The position numbers and the translations under genes were made by a program. DNA of 64,000 bases, taken from positions 3,596,001-3,660,000 of the forward strand of contig NZ_JAJJMM010000001.1 in NCBI RefSeq assembly GCF_020905295.1. Reading direction: 5' to 3'. This stretch comes from Flavobacterium piscisymbiosum (GTDB lineage: Bacteria; Bacteroidota; Bacteroidia; Flavobacteriales; Flavobacteriaceae). How positions within the stretch are numbered: position 1 is the first letter of the stretch; the number at the start of each line of letters is the position of its first letter. Below are positions 26,295 through 35,695 of this stretch, in pieces. The notes below the pieces were generated by a model. It was given only the letters and a program-made list of their open reading frames with translations, ran no database searches and was not told the origin of the DNA.

Positions 26295-27821
26295 TTATTT
26301 TAAATCTGGTTGGTATATTTTTACAGTGCCATCTCCCTCACTACTAACGACTAACAAACTTCTTTTTGTTGGACTTTTAGAAGCCGGAATAAATAATATC
26401 CCTTCTGGAGCGTCTCCGGTTTTTACAGTTTGCAAATATTGAGGTGAAGTTGGATTTGTTACATCATAAGTCATAAAAACATCTGATCTTTCCAGTCCAA
26501 CAAACAGAATATTCTGACTTCCCATCTTAACTGCTACTACAGCTTCAGGTTCTGAGCCTTTATCATCACTGCGTTTGTTGTCATAAGATCCAAAATCATT
26601 TGATTTTTTATCAAGGTCATTTTTACTATCGTAAACAATTTTTCCGGTATTTCCGTTCCAGATCGAGAAAGATCGCGCTCCAAAAGCGACCATTTCATCA
26701 AGATCGCCATCACCATCAGTATCGCCCATATCAGTAATTAGATTTAATCTTCCTAAATTGGTTTCTAGTTTTAAAGTTGCAGCATCAGGAAAAACAGTTG
26801 CATCAAGCTTCATATCTTTCATTCTTTTAATATCGCTATACGCAGCATATTCTCTGGCATCACCTTCGTTTGCTGTAACAAAATAAGGAACATTATTGGC
26901 AGAAAAATGACTAATTGCGTCTGGCATAAACATACCTTTCACTTTCCATGGACTAAAAACAGCTGTTTCAGTTTTATCACTTACAGCAATAGCATTTTCG
27001 GCAGTATTAAAGTCTTTAAAACCTAAAGGATAAATAGCTGTAATGGTTTTAGAAGTTAAATCTACTTTTGCAACACCATTGTTTTCCTGCAATGTTACCC
27101 AGGCAGTTTTAGAATCATCAGAAATAGTTACATATTCAGGTTCGATATCCTGAGCGAAGCTTTTAGCGAATTTAGAAACTCTAAAGCCTTCTTTTTGCAA
27201 AGCAGCAGACTGGCTGGCGAAAGAAGCGAAATCTAAAGTAGTAACCGCATAATTATTAGCAACTTCGATAATAGAGATAGTTCCGTTAGGATCTTGCAAA
27301 TAATCTGTGCTTGGTTCCCCTTCATTAGCAGTCATAATATATTTTCCGTCAGGCGAAAAAGTAATCATATCCGGCAATGCACCAACCGTAATTTGTTTGA
27401 TTAAGCTATAATCAGTAGTATTAAAAACAACAACTTTTCCGTTTCCTTGTTTGTTTACTGTAGATTCTAAGGCAACGGCTAGTTTGCCGTCAAATACAGC
27501 AACACTATTAGAAGCGCCTTCGTAAGGAGTCAAGTCTATTTTAGCAATTTTAGTTGGTTTTGTTGGATCAGATAAATCAATTACATCTATTTGGTTTGTT
27601 CCGCTATTATTTACAGTAAAAAGTCTTTTTGTTTTTTCATCGTAGGCCGTGATCTCAGCAGCACCTTCGCCGCCAATAGTGATAGAACCTATTTCTTTAA
27701 AGGTTCCCGGGTTTTCGCTTACAACAACTTCAGGTTCTGGTTTGCTTGAATTTTCATCATCATTATTACAGCTTACCATTATAGATAAAGCGGCTAATAA
27801 CGTAATACTTAGTTTCTTCAT
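26295..27821 (-). CDS. Choice-of-anchor I domain lipoprotein (beta-propeller)
   Basis: From the ATG at 27821 this is a 508-residue lipoprotein with the lipidation cysteine at about residue 18 (IMVSCNN), followed by an acidic, serine-rich linker. The rest is a seven-bladed-propeller-like region of the choice-of-anchor I type, with blocks such as FSPDGKYIMTANEGEPS and YFVTANEGDAREY. A calcium-binding-like loop DMGDTDGDGDLDE is also present. Related domains occur in secreted phosphatase-like and adhesion proteins, but this one has no catalytic part. It is probably exposed at the cell surface. The function is unknown. Confidence 0.83.
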   Translation of the reverse strand: MKKLSITLLAALSIMVSCNNDDENSSKPEPEVVVSENPGTFKEIGSITIGGEGAAEITAYDEKTKRLFTVNNSGTNQIDVIDLSDPTKPTKIAKIDLTPYEGASNSVAVFDGKLAVALESTVNKQGNGKVVVFNTTDYSLIKQITVGALPDMITFSPDGKYIMTANEGEPSTDYLQDPNGTISIIEVANNYAVTTLDFASFASQSAALQKEGFRVSKFAKSFAQDIEPEYVTISDDSKTAWVTLQENNGVAKVDLTSKTITAIYPLGFKDFNTAENAIAVSDKTETAVFSPWKVKGMFMPDAISHFSANNVPYFVTANEGDAREYAAYSDIKRMKDMKLDATVFPDAATLKLETNLGRLNLITDMGDTDGDGDLDEMVAFGARSFSIWNGNTGKIVYDSKNDLDKKSNDFGSYDNKRSDDKGSEPEAVVAVKMGSQNILFVGLERSDVFMTYDVTNPTSPQYLQTVKTGDAPEGILFIPASKSPTKRSLLVVSSEGDGTVKIYQPDLK

Positions 27822-27842
27822 TTTTGTGTTTTTTAGTTTTGC

Positions 27843-27850
27843 CAAATGTA
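27843..27850 (-). promoter_or_regulatory. -7 promoter element of the choice-of-anchor I gene
   Basis: The minus strand reads TACATTTG, matching TAnnTTTG, 21 bases before the chosen ATG. It supports the start at 27821 over an upstream TTG that overlaps this box. Confidence 0.55.
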
Positions 27851-27973
27851 ATTAGCAGATTTTGCTCGTATATTAAGGCTGTATTATTTAATCTTTAACT
27901 TAATTTTTATCAGATAATTTATCTAAAACCAATATCATTTTGCCTCTGCTATTTTATAATCCTTCTGAATGCT

Positions 27974-27981
27974 TATCTTTG
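27974..27981 (+). promoter_or_regulatory. -7 promoter element of aguA
   Basis: TATCTTTG matches TAnnTTTG and lies 26 bases before the aguA ATG. No TTG at the usual spacing was found. Confidence 0.5.
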
Positions 27982-28007
27982 TACACTTTCAAAATTAGAA
28001 CCTCTTT

Positions 28008-29048
28008 ATGTCAACAAATAATAGAAGATTTCCAGCAGAATGGGAAAAACAACAGGGAATCGTATTGTGTTTTCCACATAATGGTAACGACTGGCCAGGA
28101 AAATACGAAGCTGTTCAATGGGCTTTTGTAGAATTTATTAAAAAAGTAGCCACTTTTGAAACTGTTTTTTTGGTCGTAGCCGATGAAAAACTAAAAGAAA
28201 AAGTAGCGGAAATGTTAGAAAGAGCGCGCGTAAATATTGCCAATGTATCTTTCATTATTCATAAAACAAACAGAAGCTGGATGCGTGATTCCGGACCAAT
28301 TGTAGTAAAAAATGGTTCGAAAAGAGAAGCGCTGAATTTCAATTTTAATGGTTGGGCAAAATACAAAAATTATCAACTAGATAAATTTGTTCCTTCTAAA
28401 ATAGCTGATTTTATCGATGTTCCTTTAACTCAGGTTATCTATAAAGGAAAACCGGTAATTGTAGAAGGCGGTGCGATTGATGTAAACGGAAGAGGAACTT
28501 TATTGACTTCTGAAGAATGTTTGATGCATCCATCAATTCAGGTTCGAAATAAAAACTTTACCAAAGAAGATTACGAAGCCGTTTTTAAGGAATATCTTGG
28601 AGTTACCAACGTAATCTGGCTTGGAGACGGAATAGAAGGCGACGACACACACGGACACATCGACGATTTATGCCGATTTGTAAATGAAGATACGATTGTA
28701 ACAATTGTTGAAACAGATAAAAATGATGCTAATTACAAACCATTACAAGATAATCTGAAACGATTACAAAACGCAAAATTAGAAGACGGAAAATCTCCAA
28801 CAATTGTAGTATTGCCAATGCCAAAACGTGTAGATTTTGAAGATTTAAGATTACCGGCAAGTTATGCTAATTTCTTAATCCTGAATAATTGTGTTTTGGT
28901 TCCTACTTTTAATGATAGTAATGATCGTGTAGCTTTGAATATTTTGTCAGAATGTTTCCCTGACAGAGAAGTAATCGGAATAAGCTGTATCGATTTTATC
29001 TGGGGATTTGGAACTTTGCATTGTTTGAGTCAACAGATTCCTGCTTAA
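28008..29048 (+). CDS. aguA: Agmatine deiminase AguA
   Basis: AguA converts agmatine to N-carbamoylputrescine and ammonia and feeds AguB. The 346-residue protein is of the peptidyl-arginine-deiminase fold. It shows WMRDSGPIVV near residue 90, a conserved EGGAIDVNGRG block, the GDDTHGHIDD block with the catalytic histidine and aspartates, and the nucleophilic Cys339 in GTLHCLSQQ near the end. Putrescine made this way links arginine supply from the first operon to polyamine synthesis. Confidence 0.95.
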   Translation: MSTNNRRFPAEWEKQQGIVLCFPHNGNDWPGKYEAVQWAFVEFIKKVATFETVFLVVADEKLKEKVAEMLERARVNIANVSFIIHKTNRSWMRDSGPIVVKNGSKREALNFNFNGWAKYKNYQLDKFVPSKIADFIDVPLTQVIYKGKPVIVEGGAIDVNGRGTLLTSEECLMHPSIQVRNKNFTKEDYEAVFKEYLGVTNVIWLGDGIEGDDTHGHIDDLCRFVNEDTIVTIVETDKNDANYKPLQDNLKRLQNAKLEDGKSPTIVVLPMPKRVDFEDLRLPASYANFLILNNCVLVPTFNDSNDRVALNILSECFPDREVIGISCIDFIWGFGTLHCLSQQIPA

Positions 29049-29448
29049 TTTTAGCCGCGAAGGCACAAAGTCACTAAGTTTTTTTGTGTTTTGTGTAATA
29101 TTTAATCTCGCAATCCCGATAGTTATCGGGAGCGAAGTCGCAAAGTTTTTTTTGCATAGCCCCTAGCTTCAGCTAGGGGAAAACGATTTGAATATAAAAA
29201 AGGCTTTAGCCAAACTAATCTAGTTTGGCTAAAGCCTTTTTGTTTGCGTTAAATATTTCCATCCAGCTAAAGCTGGACGCTATTAATCTTATTTTTTTTA
29301 ATAAAATTTTGAGACTTTGCTCCCGATAACTATCGGGATTGCGAGATTCAAACATAAAAGTATTTGCTCAAAATTAAAGCATAAAAAAAACCTTGGTGAG
29401 AACCAAGGTTTTGTATTTTTATATCTCTTCAGATAATTTATCTGCTCT
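29049..29448. repeat. Nested palindromic element between aguA and fahA
   Basis: This 400-base gene-free stretch is built as layers around one centre. The outermost arms, about 29104-29150 and 29308-29353, are near-perfect inverted copies that each contain CCCGATAGTTATCGGG or its inverse. Inside are two small palindromes, CCCTAGC...GCTAGGGG near 29161-29178 and CCAGCTAAAGCTGG near 29263-29276. The centre is a 21-base perfect stem (29197-29217 with 29221-29241). It lies between convergent genes, so it may end transcription both ways. A separate stem (CCTTGGT/ACCAAGG) at 29387-29412 is the likely fahA terminator. Confidence 0.8.
29387..29412 (-). terminator. fahA terminator
   Basis: AAAACCTTGGT faces ACCAAGGTTTT around a four-base loop, with a T-run on the minus strand. 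Confidence 0.82.
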
Positions 29449-30732
29449 TCATGGTCTGATAAAAGGCGGTAACAATTGGCTGGCAACTTCTCCAAAACCA
29501 AGTCTCACTTCAGCATTTTCGCAGAAACCTCTAATAATTACAGTATCGTTATCTTCGATAAATTTACGTTCACTGCCATCTTTTAATTTCAAAGGGTTTT
29601 TTCCTCCCCAAGTCAATTCCAGCATCGAACCAAAACTATCCGGAGTTGGACCAGAAATAGTTCCTGAACCCATCATATCGCCAGAATTTACACGACAACC
29701 ATTAGAAGTATGATGTGCTAATTGCTGTGCCATTGACCAGTATAAATATTTGAAATTTGATTGAGAAACTAGTGTTTCTTCTTGATTTTCAGGTTGTATC
29801 GAAACTTCCAGATGAATATCAAAAGCTTTTTTTCCTTTAGTTTGTAAATAAGGAAGCGGAGACGGATCTTGTTTAGGTCCTTTAGTTCTAAAAGGCTCCA
29901 AAGCATCCATAGTTACAATCCACGGAGAAATTGATGTTGCAAAGTTTTTAGCTAAGAAAGGCCCTAGTGGTACATATTCCCATTTTTGGATATCACGCGC
30001 GCTCCAGTCATTTAATAAAACCATCCCGAAAATATAATCTTCGGCTTCATATGTTGGGATATTTTCTCCCATTATATTTACGTCAGTCGTAATAAAGGCA
30101 GTTTCCAATTCAAAATCTACCAAACGAGACGGTCCAAAAACAGGATATTTCTCGCCAGCCGGTAAAGTTTGCCCCATTGGTCTGTGAACTGGAATTCCAG
30201 ACGGAACAATAGTAGAACTTCTACCATGATATCCTACCGGTATATGCAACCAGTTTGGTAATAAAGCATTTTCAGGATCGCGGAACATTTTTCCAACGTT
30301 CGTAGCGTGCTCTTTACTAGAGTAAAAATCCGTATAATCACCTATTAACACAGGTAGTTGCATCTCGACATCATCGATTTTAAAAATAACAATATCGCGA
30401 TCTTTTGTTGAATCTCTTAGCTGTTGATTGGTTTCGTCGAAAATATCGGCAATGCGATTTCGAACTAAACGCCATGTCTTTTTTCCGTCAGAAATAAAAT
30501 CATTAAGCGTATCCTGCATGAACATATCATCAGTTAAATCTATTCCTGAAAAATAGTTTAATTGTTGTAGAGCCCCTAAATCTATAGCGTAGTCGCCAAT
30601 TCGTGTTCCTACTGTAACGACATTTTCTTTGGTAAGAAATACACCGAAAGGAATATTTTGAATAGGGAAGTCGCTATTTTCTGGCACTTCTAACCATGAT
30701 TTTCTTTTGGTATCGTTAGCGGTTATTGGCAT
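29449..30732 (-). CDS. fahA: Fumarylacetoacetase
   Basis: This enzyme hydrolyses fumarylacetoacetate to fumarate and acetoacetate, the last step of tyrosine breakdown through homogentisate. The 427-residue length fits the full two-domain form: an N-terminal SH3-like domain (about 1-120) and the catalytic beta-roll. The metal and active-site segments DFYSSKEHATNVGKMFR, HGRSSTIVPSG, DFELETAF and LLNDWSARDIQ are all present. The other homogentisate-pathway genes are not adjacent. It is transcribed divergently from glyA. Confidence 0.95.
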   Translation of the reverse strand: MPITANDTKRKSWLEVPENSDFPIQNIPFGVFLTKENVVTVGTRIGDYAIDLGALQQLNYFSGIDLTDDMFMQDTLNDFISDGKKTWRLVRNRIADIFDETNQQLRDSTKDRDIVIFKIDDVEMQLPVLIGDYTDFYSSKEHATNVGKMFRDPENALLPNWLHIPVGYHGRSSTIVPSGIPVHRPMGQTLPAGEKYPVFGPSRLVDFELETAFITTDVNIMGENIPTYEAEDYIFGMVLLNDWSARDIQKWEYVPLGPFLAKNFATSISPWIVTMDALEPFRTKGPKQDPSPLPYLQTKGKKAFDIHLEVSIQPENQEETLVSQSNFKYLYWSMAQQLAHHTSNGCRVNSGDMMGSGTISGPTPDSFGSMLELTWGGKNPLKLKDGSERKFIEDNDTVIIRGFCENAEVRLGFGEVASQLLPPFIRP

Positions 30733-30766
30733 GTGAATGTTAATTATTTGTTGAAAAATTCTATGT

Positions 30767-30797
30767 CAAATATATCATAATCTAGCAGTTTGACAAA
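30767..30797 (-). promoter_or_regulatory. Consensus fahA promoter
   Basis: On the minus strand TTTG (30797-30794) is followed after 19 bases by TATATTTG (30774-30767), an exact consensus. It overlaps the region of the glyA promoter on the other strand. Confidence 0.78.
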
Positions 30798-30807
30798 CGT
30801 TTTTTTG

Positions 30808-30815
30808 TATTTTTG
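30808..30815 (+). promoter_or_regulatory. -7 promoter element of glyA
   Basis: TATTTTTG lies 25 bases before the glyA ATG at 30841. The nearest TTTG (30789-30792) is only 15 bases upstream of it, shorter than usual. The element sits within 11 bases of the fahA -33 box. Confidence 0.6.
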
Positions 30816-30840
30816 CAGGAAATTAACGAAAAACGAAAAA

Positions 30841-32115
30841 ATGCAACGCGACGAACAAATTTTTGACCTTATACTAGAGGAACAAGACAGACAAATTCAC
30901 GGATTAGAACTTATCGCTTCAGAGAATTTTGTAAGTGATGAAGTAATGGAAGCAGCTGGTTCTGTTTTAACTAACAAATATGCCGAAGGATATCCTGGCA
31001 AAAGATACTACGGAGGTTGTGAAGTAGTTGACGTTATTGAGCAAATTGCAATAGACAGAGCTAAAGAATTGTTTGGTGCTGAATATGCAAACGTTCAGCC
31101 TCACTCAGGATCTCAGGCGAATACATCAGTTTACCATGCATGTTTAAATCCTGGTGATACTATCTTAGGTTTCGACTTATCTCACGGTGGTCACTTGACT
31201 CACGGTTCTCCGGTAAACTTTTCAGGACGTTTATACCGTCCGGTTTTTTACGGTGTAGATGCTGAAACAGGTCGTTTAGATTATGATAAAATTCAGGAAA
31301 TTGCAACTAAAGAACAACCAAAATTAATCATTGCAGGAGCTTCTGCTTATTCTCGTGATATGGATTTTGAGCGTTTTAGAGTAATTGCAGATAGCGTAGG
31401 AGCAATCTTATTCGCTGATATTTCTCACCCTGCAGGACTTATTGCAAAAGGATTGATGAATGACCCAATTCCTCATTGTCATATTGTTTCTACAACAACT
31501 CACAAAACTTTACGTGGACCACGTGGAGGTTTGATCTTGATGGGCAAAGATTTTGAAAATCCACAAGGATTGAAAACTCCAAAAGGAGAAATCAGAATGA
31601 TGTCTTCATTATTAGATCTTGCTGTTTTCCCAGGAAATCAAGGTGGACCTTTAATGCATATTATTGCTGCTAAAGCGGTTGCTTTTGGTGAAGCATTAAA
31701 AGATGAGTTCTTTACTTATGCTATGCAATTGCAAAAAAATGCAAATGCTATGGCTGATGCTTTTGTAAAAAGAGGATATAAAATTATTTCTGGCGGAACT
31801 GATAACCACATGATGCTTATTGACTTAAGAAATAAAAACATTTCTGGTAAAGATGCTGAAAATGCATTAGTAAAAGCAGAAATCACTGTAAATAAAAATA
31901 TGGTTCCATTTGATGATAAATCACCATTTGTAACTTCAGGAATTCGTGTAGGAACAGCTGCAATCACAACTCGTGGTTTAGTTGAAGAAGACATGGAAAC
32001 TATCGTAGCACTTATCGATAAAGTATTAGCTGATCATACAAACGAAGCAGTTATCGAAGAAGTAGCAAACGAAGTAAACGAAATGATGAGCGAAAGACCA
32101 ATTTTCGTATATTAA
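30841..32115 (+). CDS. glyA: Serine hydroxymethyltransferase
   Basis: GlyA interconverts serine and glycine with tetrahydrofolate and supplies one-carbon units. From the ATG at 30841 the protein has 424 residues, the usual length; a longer frame from 30790 would run through the promoter. Family blocks include [47 protein letters not shown] and the PLP-lysine segment [14 protein letters not shown]. It acts as a cytoplasmic dimer or tetramer. Confidence 0.97.
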   Translation: MQRDEQIFDLILEEQDRQIHGLELIASENFVSDEVMEAAGSVLTNKYAEGYPGKRYYGGCEVVDVIEQIAIDRAKELFGAEYANVQPHSGSQANTSVYHACLNPGDTILGFDLSHGGHLTHGSPVNFSGRLYRPVFYGVDAETGRLDYDKIQEIATKEQPKLIIAGASAYSRDMDFERFRVIADSVGAILFADISHPAGLIAKGLMNDPIPHCHIVSTTTHKTLRGPRGGLILMGKDFENPQGLKTPKGEIRMMSSLLDLAVFPGNQGGPLMHIIAAKAVAFGEALKDEFFTYAMQLQKNANAMADAFVKRGYKIISGGTDNHMMLIDLRNKNISGKDAENALVKAEITVNKNMVPFDDKSPFVTSGIRVGTAAITTRGLVEEDMETIVALIDKVLADHTNEAVIEEVANEVNEMMSERPIFVY

Positions 32116-32138
32116 TTTAAGATAAGTCTTAAAGTTTT

Positions 32139-32178
32139 AAAATCGAAAGTCAAAAGTCTTATTTTGACTTTCGATTTT
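32139..32178 (+). terminator. glyA terminator
   Basis: A 17-base perfect inverted repeat, 32139-32155 with 32162-32178, has a six-base loop and ends in T residues. Confidence 0.88.
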
Positions 32179-32218
32179 TGCTTTTATAACTCATAACTTT
32201 TAACTGATAACTTTAGAA

Positions 32219-32812
32219 ATGGGCGTACTAAGATTACAATTACCAACAGATCCAAGATGGGTAAATATTGTAGAAAAAAATATTGAAGAAATCTTGACAG
32301 ATCACGCTTGGTGCGAGCAAAAAGCAGCAACAAATGCGATAACGATTATTACCAATAACTCTGAACATCAGGATTTGGTAAAAGATTTATTGGCTTTAGC
32401 CAAAGAAGAAATCGATCATTTTGAGCAGGTTCACAATATCATCATCAAAAGAGGATTAAAACTAGGACGCGAACGCAAAGATGATTATGTAAATGAATTG
32501 TATTTATATATGAAGAAAAGCGGCGACGGAAGCCGTGTTTCTGGTCTTGTAGAAAGATTATTATTCTCCGCCATGATCGAAGCCAGAAGCTGCGAACGTT
32601 TCAAAGTTTTATCCGAAAATATTCAGGACGAAGAATTGGCTGTTTTCTACAGAGAATTAATGGAAAGCGAAGCAGGTCATTACACTACTTTCATTACCTA
32701 CGCCCGTAAATACGGAGTTGGAATCGACGTTGAAAAACGCTGGAGAGAATGGCTGGCCTACGAAGAATCTATAATTTCTAATTACGGAAAAGGCGAAACG
32801 ATTCATGGATAA
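32219..32812 (+). CDS. miaE: tRNA 2-methylthio-N6-isopentenyladenosine-37 hydroxylase MiaE
   Basis: MiaE hydroxylates the isopentenyl group of ms2i6A37 in tRNA and uses a ferritin-like diiron centre and oxygen. The 197-residue protein carries the paired metal-ligand motifs: EQKAATNA, then KEEIDHFEQVH (Glu and His), MIEARSCERFKV and MESEAGHYTTF. Length and motifs fit the family. It sits after glyA with its own upstream spacer and before guaC. The reaction call rests on the family. Confidence 0.92.
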   Translation: MGVLRLQLPTDPRWVNIVEKNIEEILTDHAWCEQKAATNAITIITNNSEHQDLVKDLLALAKEEIDHFEQVHNIIIKRGLKLGRERKDDYVNELYLYMKKSGDGSRVSGLVERLLFSAMIEARSCERFKVLSENIQDEELAVFYRELMESEAGHYTTFITYARKYGVGIDVEKRWREWLAYEESIISNYGKGETIHG

Positions 32813-33089
32813 ATTTATTAAAATTCCAATTTTATAAATTCCAAATTCCAAAATACTAGTGTGCAAACTTTGTGAATCTTTGTGCAAATTTTGTGAATCT
32901 CTGCGAAATAAAAAAATAAAGGAGATGAAAAATCCGTTTTAATCCGCGTCTTCGCTTTAGCGAATCCGCGTCATCCGTGTGCCATCCTCGTTCCAAATTA
33001 ACCATAAAGTTTTCAATAATCTAAAGTCTAAAATCAACAATCTAAAATCTAAAATTCCTATATTTGAAAGTAACCAAAACTTCAAACTC
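32813..33089. repeat. Repeat-rich spacer before guaC
   Basis: The spacer holds several repeat words: a doubled GTGCAAA..TTTGTGAATCT phrase at about 32862-32902, the phrase AATCCGCGTCATCCG at about 32964-32978 that recurs at 43480 and 43580, and AATCTAAA/TCTAAAAT words near 33020. No gene is visible and no consensus promoter was found. Confidence 0.5.
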
Positions 33090-34130
33090 ATGAGAATAGA
33101 AACCGATCTGAAATTAGGATTTAAGGATGTAATGATTCGCCCAAAGAGATCAACGCTAAAAAGCAGATCGGAAGTTTCTTTAGAACGAAATTTTAAATTT
33201 TTGCATTCCACCACAAACTGGACAGGAGTTCCAATTATGGCGGCAAATATGGATACGGTAGGAACTTTTGAAATGGCTCAGGTTTTGGCGAAAGAAAAAC
33301 TTTTTACAGCAATTCATAAACATTATTCATTAGAAGAATGGAATGATTTCCTGAAAAATGTTACACCGGATTTCTATGATTATATCGCTATTAGCACCGG
33401 AACCGGAAAGGAAGATTTTGCTAAAATTGGTCAAATAATTACTGCAAATCCTTTACTGAAATTCATTTGTATTGATGTCGCAAACGGTTATTCAGAACAT
33501 TTTGTTCAGTTTTTAAAACAAACCCGAAAACAATATCCTGATAAAGTTATTATTGCCGGAAATGTTGTAACAGGCGAAATGGTTGAAGAACTATTATTAG
33601 CTGGAGCCGATATCGTAAAAGTCGGAATTGGCCCTGGATCTGTTTGTACTACACGTGTAAAAACCGGCGTTGGATATCCACAACTTTCAGCCATTATAGA
33701 ATGTGCCGATGCTGCGCATGGTTTAGGCGGACACATTATAAGCGATGGCGGTTGTAAAACTCCGGGAGATGTAGCCAAAGCTTTTGGCGCAGGATCAGAT
33801 TTTGTTATGTTGGGCGGAATGCTCGCAGGACATGCTGAAAGCGGAGGAGAGCTAATCGAAATAAACGGCGAAAAATTCAAACAATTTTACGGAATGAGTT
33901 CTACAACAGCAATGGATAAATATGTTGGCGGAGTTGCAGAATACAGAGCCAGCGAAGGAAAAACAGTTCAGGTTCCTTATAAAGGACAAGCCATCAATAC
34001 AGTTTTGGATATTTTGGGCGGTTTACGAAGTACTTGTACCTATGTAGGCGCATCGAGATTAAAAGAATTGACAAAACGCACAACTTTCATCCGCGTAAGC
34101 GAACAGGAAAATCAAGTTTTTACTAAATAA
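33090..34130 (+). CDS. guaC: GMP reductase
   Basis: GuaC reduces GMP to IMP with NADPH and ammonia release, rebalancing purine nucleotides. From the ATG at 33090 the protein has 346 residues and begins [20 protein letters not shown], very like the E. coli enzyme. A longer frame from 32979 translates repeat DNA and is rejected. The catalytic cysteine is in [19 protein letters not shown], and the phosphate-binding [15 protein letters not shown] block is clear. Absence of a CBS domain separates it from IMP dehydrogenase. Confidence 0.95.
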   Translation: MRIETDLKLGFKDVMIRPKRSTLKSRSEVSLERNFKFLHSTTNWTGVPIMAANMDTVGTFEMAQVLAKEKLFTAIHKHYSLEEWNDFLKNVTPDFYDYIAISTGTGKEDFAKIGQIITANPLLKFICIDVANGYSEHFVQFLKQTRKQYPDKVIIAGNVVTGEMVEELLLAGADIVKVGIGPGSVCTTRVKTGVGYPQLSAIIECADAAHGLGGHIISDGGCKTPGDVAKAFGAGSDFVMLGGMLAGHAESGGELIEINGEKFKQFYGMSSTTAMDKYVGGVAEYRASEGKTVQVPYKGQAINTVLDILGGLRSTCTYVGASRLKELTKRTTFIRVSEQENQVFTK

Positions 34131-34152
34131 TAAAAGTATTTTAAATAGCATT

Positions 34153-34650
34153 ATGATTACGATTACAGCAGCAACAATAAACGATATTAAGCAAATTCAG
34201 AATATAGTAAATATTACTTGGCCCATTACCTACGGTGAAATTCTATCAAAAGAACAACTGGAGTATATGTTGGGGCTTTTTTATTCTACTGAAGCTCTAA
34301 CCGAACAATACGATAAAAAAGTACAGTTATTTTATATGATTGATGAAGATGAAACTAATATAGGTTTTATCGGAATCGAACATCATTACAACGAAAAAGC
34401 CCTGACCAAAATTCATAAAATCTATCTTTTGCCGGAAACCCAGGGAAAAGGAATTGGTAAAAAAGTGATTGACGAAATTGGAAAATTGGCTTCAGAAAAT
34501 AATTCAACTGCTTTATTATTAAACGTAAACCGATTTAATACAGCTTTGGGATTCTACAAAAAAATAGGTTTTGAAGTTAAAGAAGAAGTGAATATTGAAA
34601 TCGGAAATGGTTATTTGATGGAAGATTATGTAATGGAGAAAAAGATTTAA
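34153..34650 (+). CDS. GNAT family N-acetyltransferase
   Basis: This 165-residue protein of the GNAT fold shows the acetyl-CoA loop LLPETQGKGIGKKVIDEIG (QGKGIG core, about residues 98-110) and the later NRFNTALGFYKKIGF strand-helix typical of the family. The acceptor cannot be told from sequence. It begins 22 bases after guaC on the same strand and may share its transcript. No signal peptide is present, so it is cytoplasmic. Confidence 0.88.
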   Translation: MITITAATINDIKQIQNIVNITWPITYGEILSKEQLEYMLGLFYSTEALTEQYDKKVQLFYMIDEDETNIGFIGIEHHYNEKALTKIHKIYLLPETQGKGIGKKVIDEIGKLASENNSTALLLNVNRFNTALGFYKKIGFEVKEEVNIEIGNGYLMEDYVMEKKI

Positions 34651-34651
34651 A

Positions 34652-34776
34652 ACACTAATTTCACTAATTACCACGAATTAGTTTGTGAAATAATTCCACA
34701 AACTAAACTCAGAGTTAAAATTCGTGGTAATTAGTGACCCGAGCGATAGCGAACAGACGAAGTAAATTAGTGTTGA
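34652..34776. repeat. Imperfect nested inverted repeat between GNAT and pentapeptide genes
   Basis: AACACTAATTTCACTAATTACCACGAATT faces its inverse in AATTCGTGGTAATTAGTG (given in parts), and inside it TTAGTTTGTG faces CACAAACTAA. A phrase 'acccgagcgatagcg' interrupts the right arm at about 34737. The element lies between convergent genes and may stop transcription. Confidence 0.6.
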
Positions 34777-34785
34777 ATTATTGTT

Positions 34786-35364
34786 TTAACTCACAATCAC
34801 ATCATGCTTAAACAGCAATCCTTTCACTTCTTTCAAAGAAAAAACAGCTTTCTTCAGTTTGGTTTTTGATGGATCAATAGTATAGTTATAACTTGTTTTA
34901 AAATCGGCTTTGTTGGCGATGGCTTTGTCAAATTCTGAACGATATAAGTCGCAATTATCAAAAAGAACGCTGGTAAGATCTGTTGCCATAAAATCGACGG
35001 CAATTAAACTACAATTGTTAAACGTTGTTCCTTTAATCTTTAAGGTATAAAACTTCGAAAAGTCCAGAATACAATCATAAAAATGAACTTCAAAAATGAG
35101 TTTGTCGCACATGGCAAAATTCACTTCCTTGATTTCGCATCGGTTAAAAGTAGCCGTTCTAAAAGCTACATAATTGATTTTGGCTTCACTAAAAATACAA
35201 TCGTTAAAAACACAATCGATAAAAGTAACGGCTAGAAAAGTACAGGCCGAAAAATTACAATTATTGAAAACACAACATTCAAAATCCTTAAAATTTACAT
35301 CATCTCTACCATAAGTAATGGTATCGTATTCTTTATCAAGGAAATATTCAGACTCTTTTTTCAA
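34786..35364 (-). CDS. Pentapeptide repeat protein
   Basis: Most of this 192-residue protein (about 20-160) is made of pentapeptide-like units A(N/D)LxX such as CVFNNCNFSACTF and VAFRTATFNRCEI. These fold into a right-handed quadrilateral beta-helix. Related proteins include the gyrase-protecting Qnr and MfpA types, but many have no known job, and nothing here proves gyrase binding. Cysteines often fill the inward-facing positions. It is cytoplasmic by lack of a signal and transcribed alone. Confidence 0.85.
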   Translation of the reverse strand: MKKESEYFLDKEYDTITYGRDDVNFKDFECCVFNNCNFSACTFLAVTFIDCVFNDCIFSEAKINYVAFRTATFNRCEIKEVNFAMCDKLIFEVHFYDCILDFSKFYTLKIKGTTFNNCSLIAVDFMATDLTSVLFDNCDLYRSEFDKAIANKADFKTSYNYTIDPSKTKLKKAVFSLKEVKGLLFKHDVIVS

Positions 35365-35695
35365 GGTAATTTTTAATGATTATTTAAGAGTGAAAAGATA
35401 ATAATTACGTTGCATTAATTATGTATAAAATGGTATTAATTTTTTAGTTTTAAAGTGTGATTTTTCTCAGGAAAATAAACGGATTAGGATTGTTTTTAAT
35501 TGAAATTAAGATCTTTTATTTGAATCATTTTTTATGAATATGATATTTTTAAAGCCTTAAAATGATAAGTGTTTAATTTTGAGGCTTTATTTTTGTAAAA
35601 TATTATTAATTTTTAATTTTAAATATTTTATTATAATAGTATTTCGCAGTAGCTTTACAGTGATTTTTTAAGTTAAAACGTAACACTTATATTAT
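35365..35695. other. Divergent intergenic region
   Basis: This 331-base A+T-rich region separates the pentapeptide gene from aspA. A TATTTTTG box at 35588-35595 matches the -7 consensus but lies 100 bases from the aspA start and has no spaced TTG. Nothing else is recognisable. Confidence 0.35.

Noticed and set aside
32979..33089. A longer guaC frame.
   Set aside because: The extra 37 residues translate repeat words ([13 protein letters not shown]), while the ATG at 33090 gives the canonical GuaC start.
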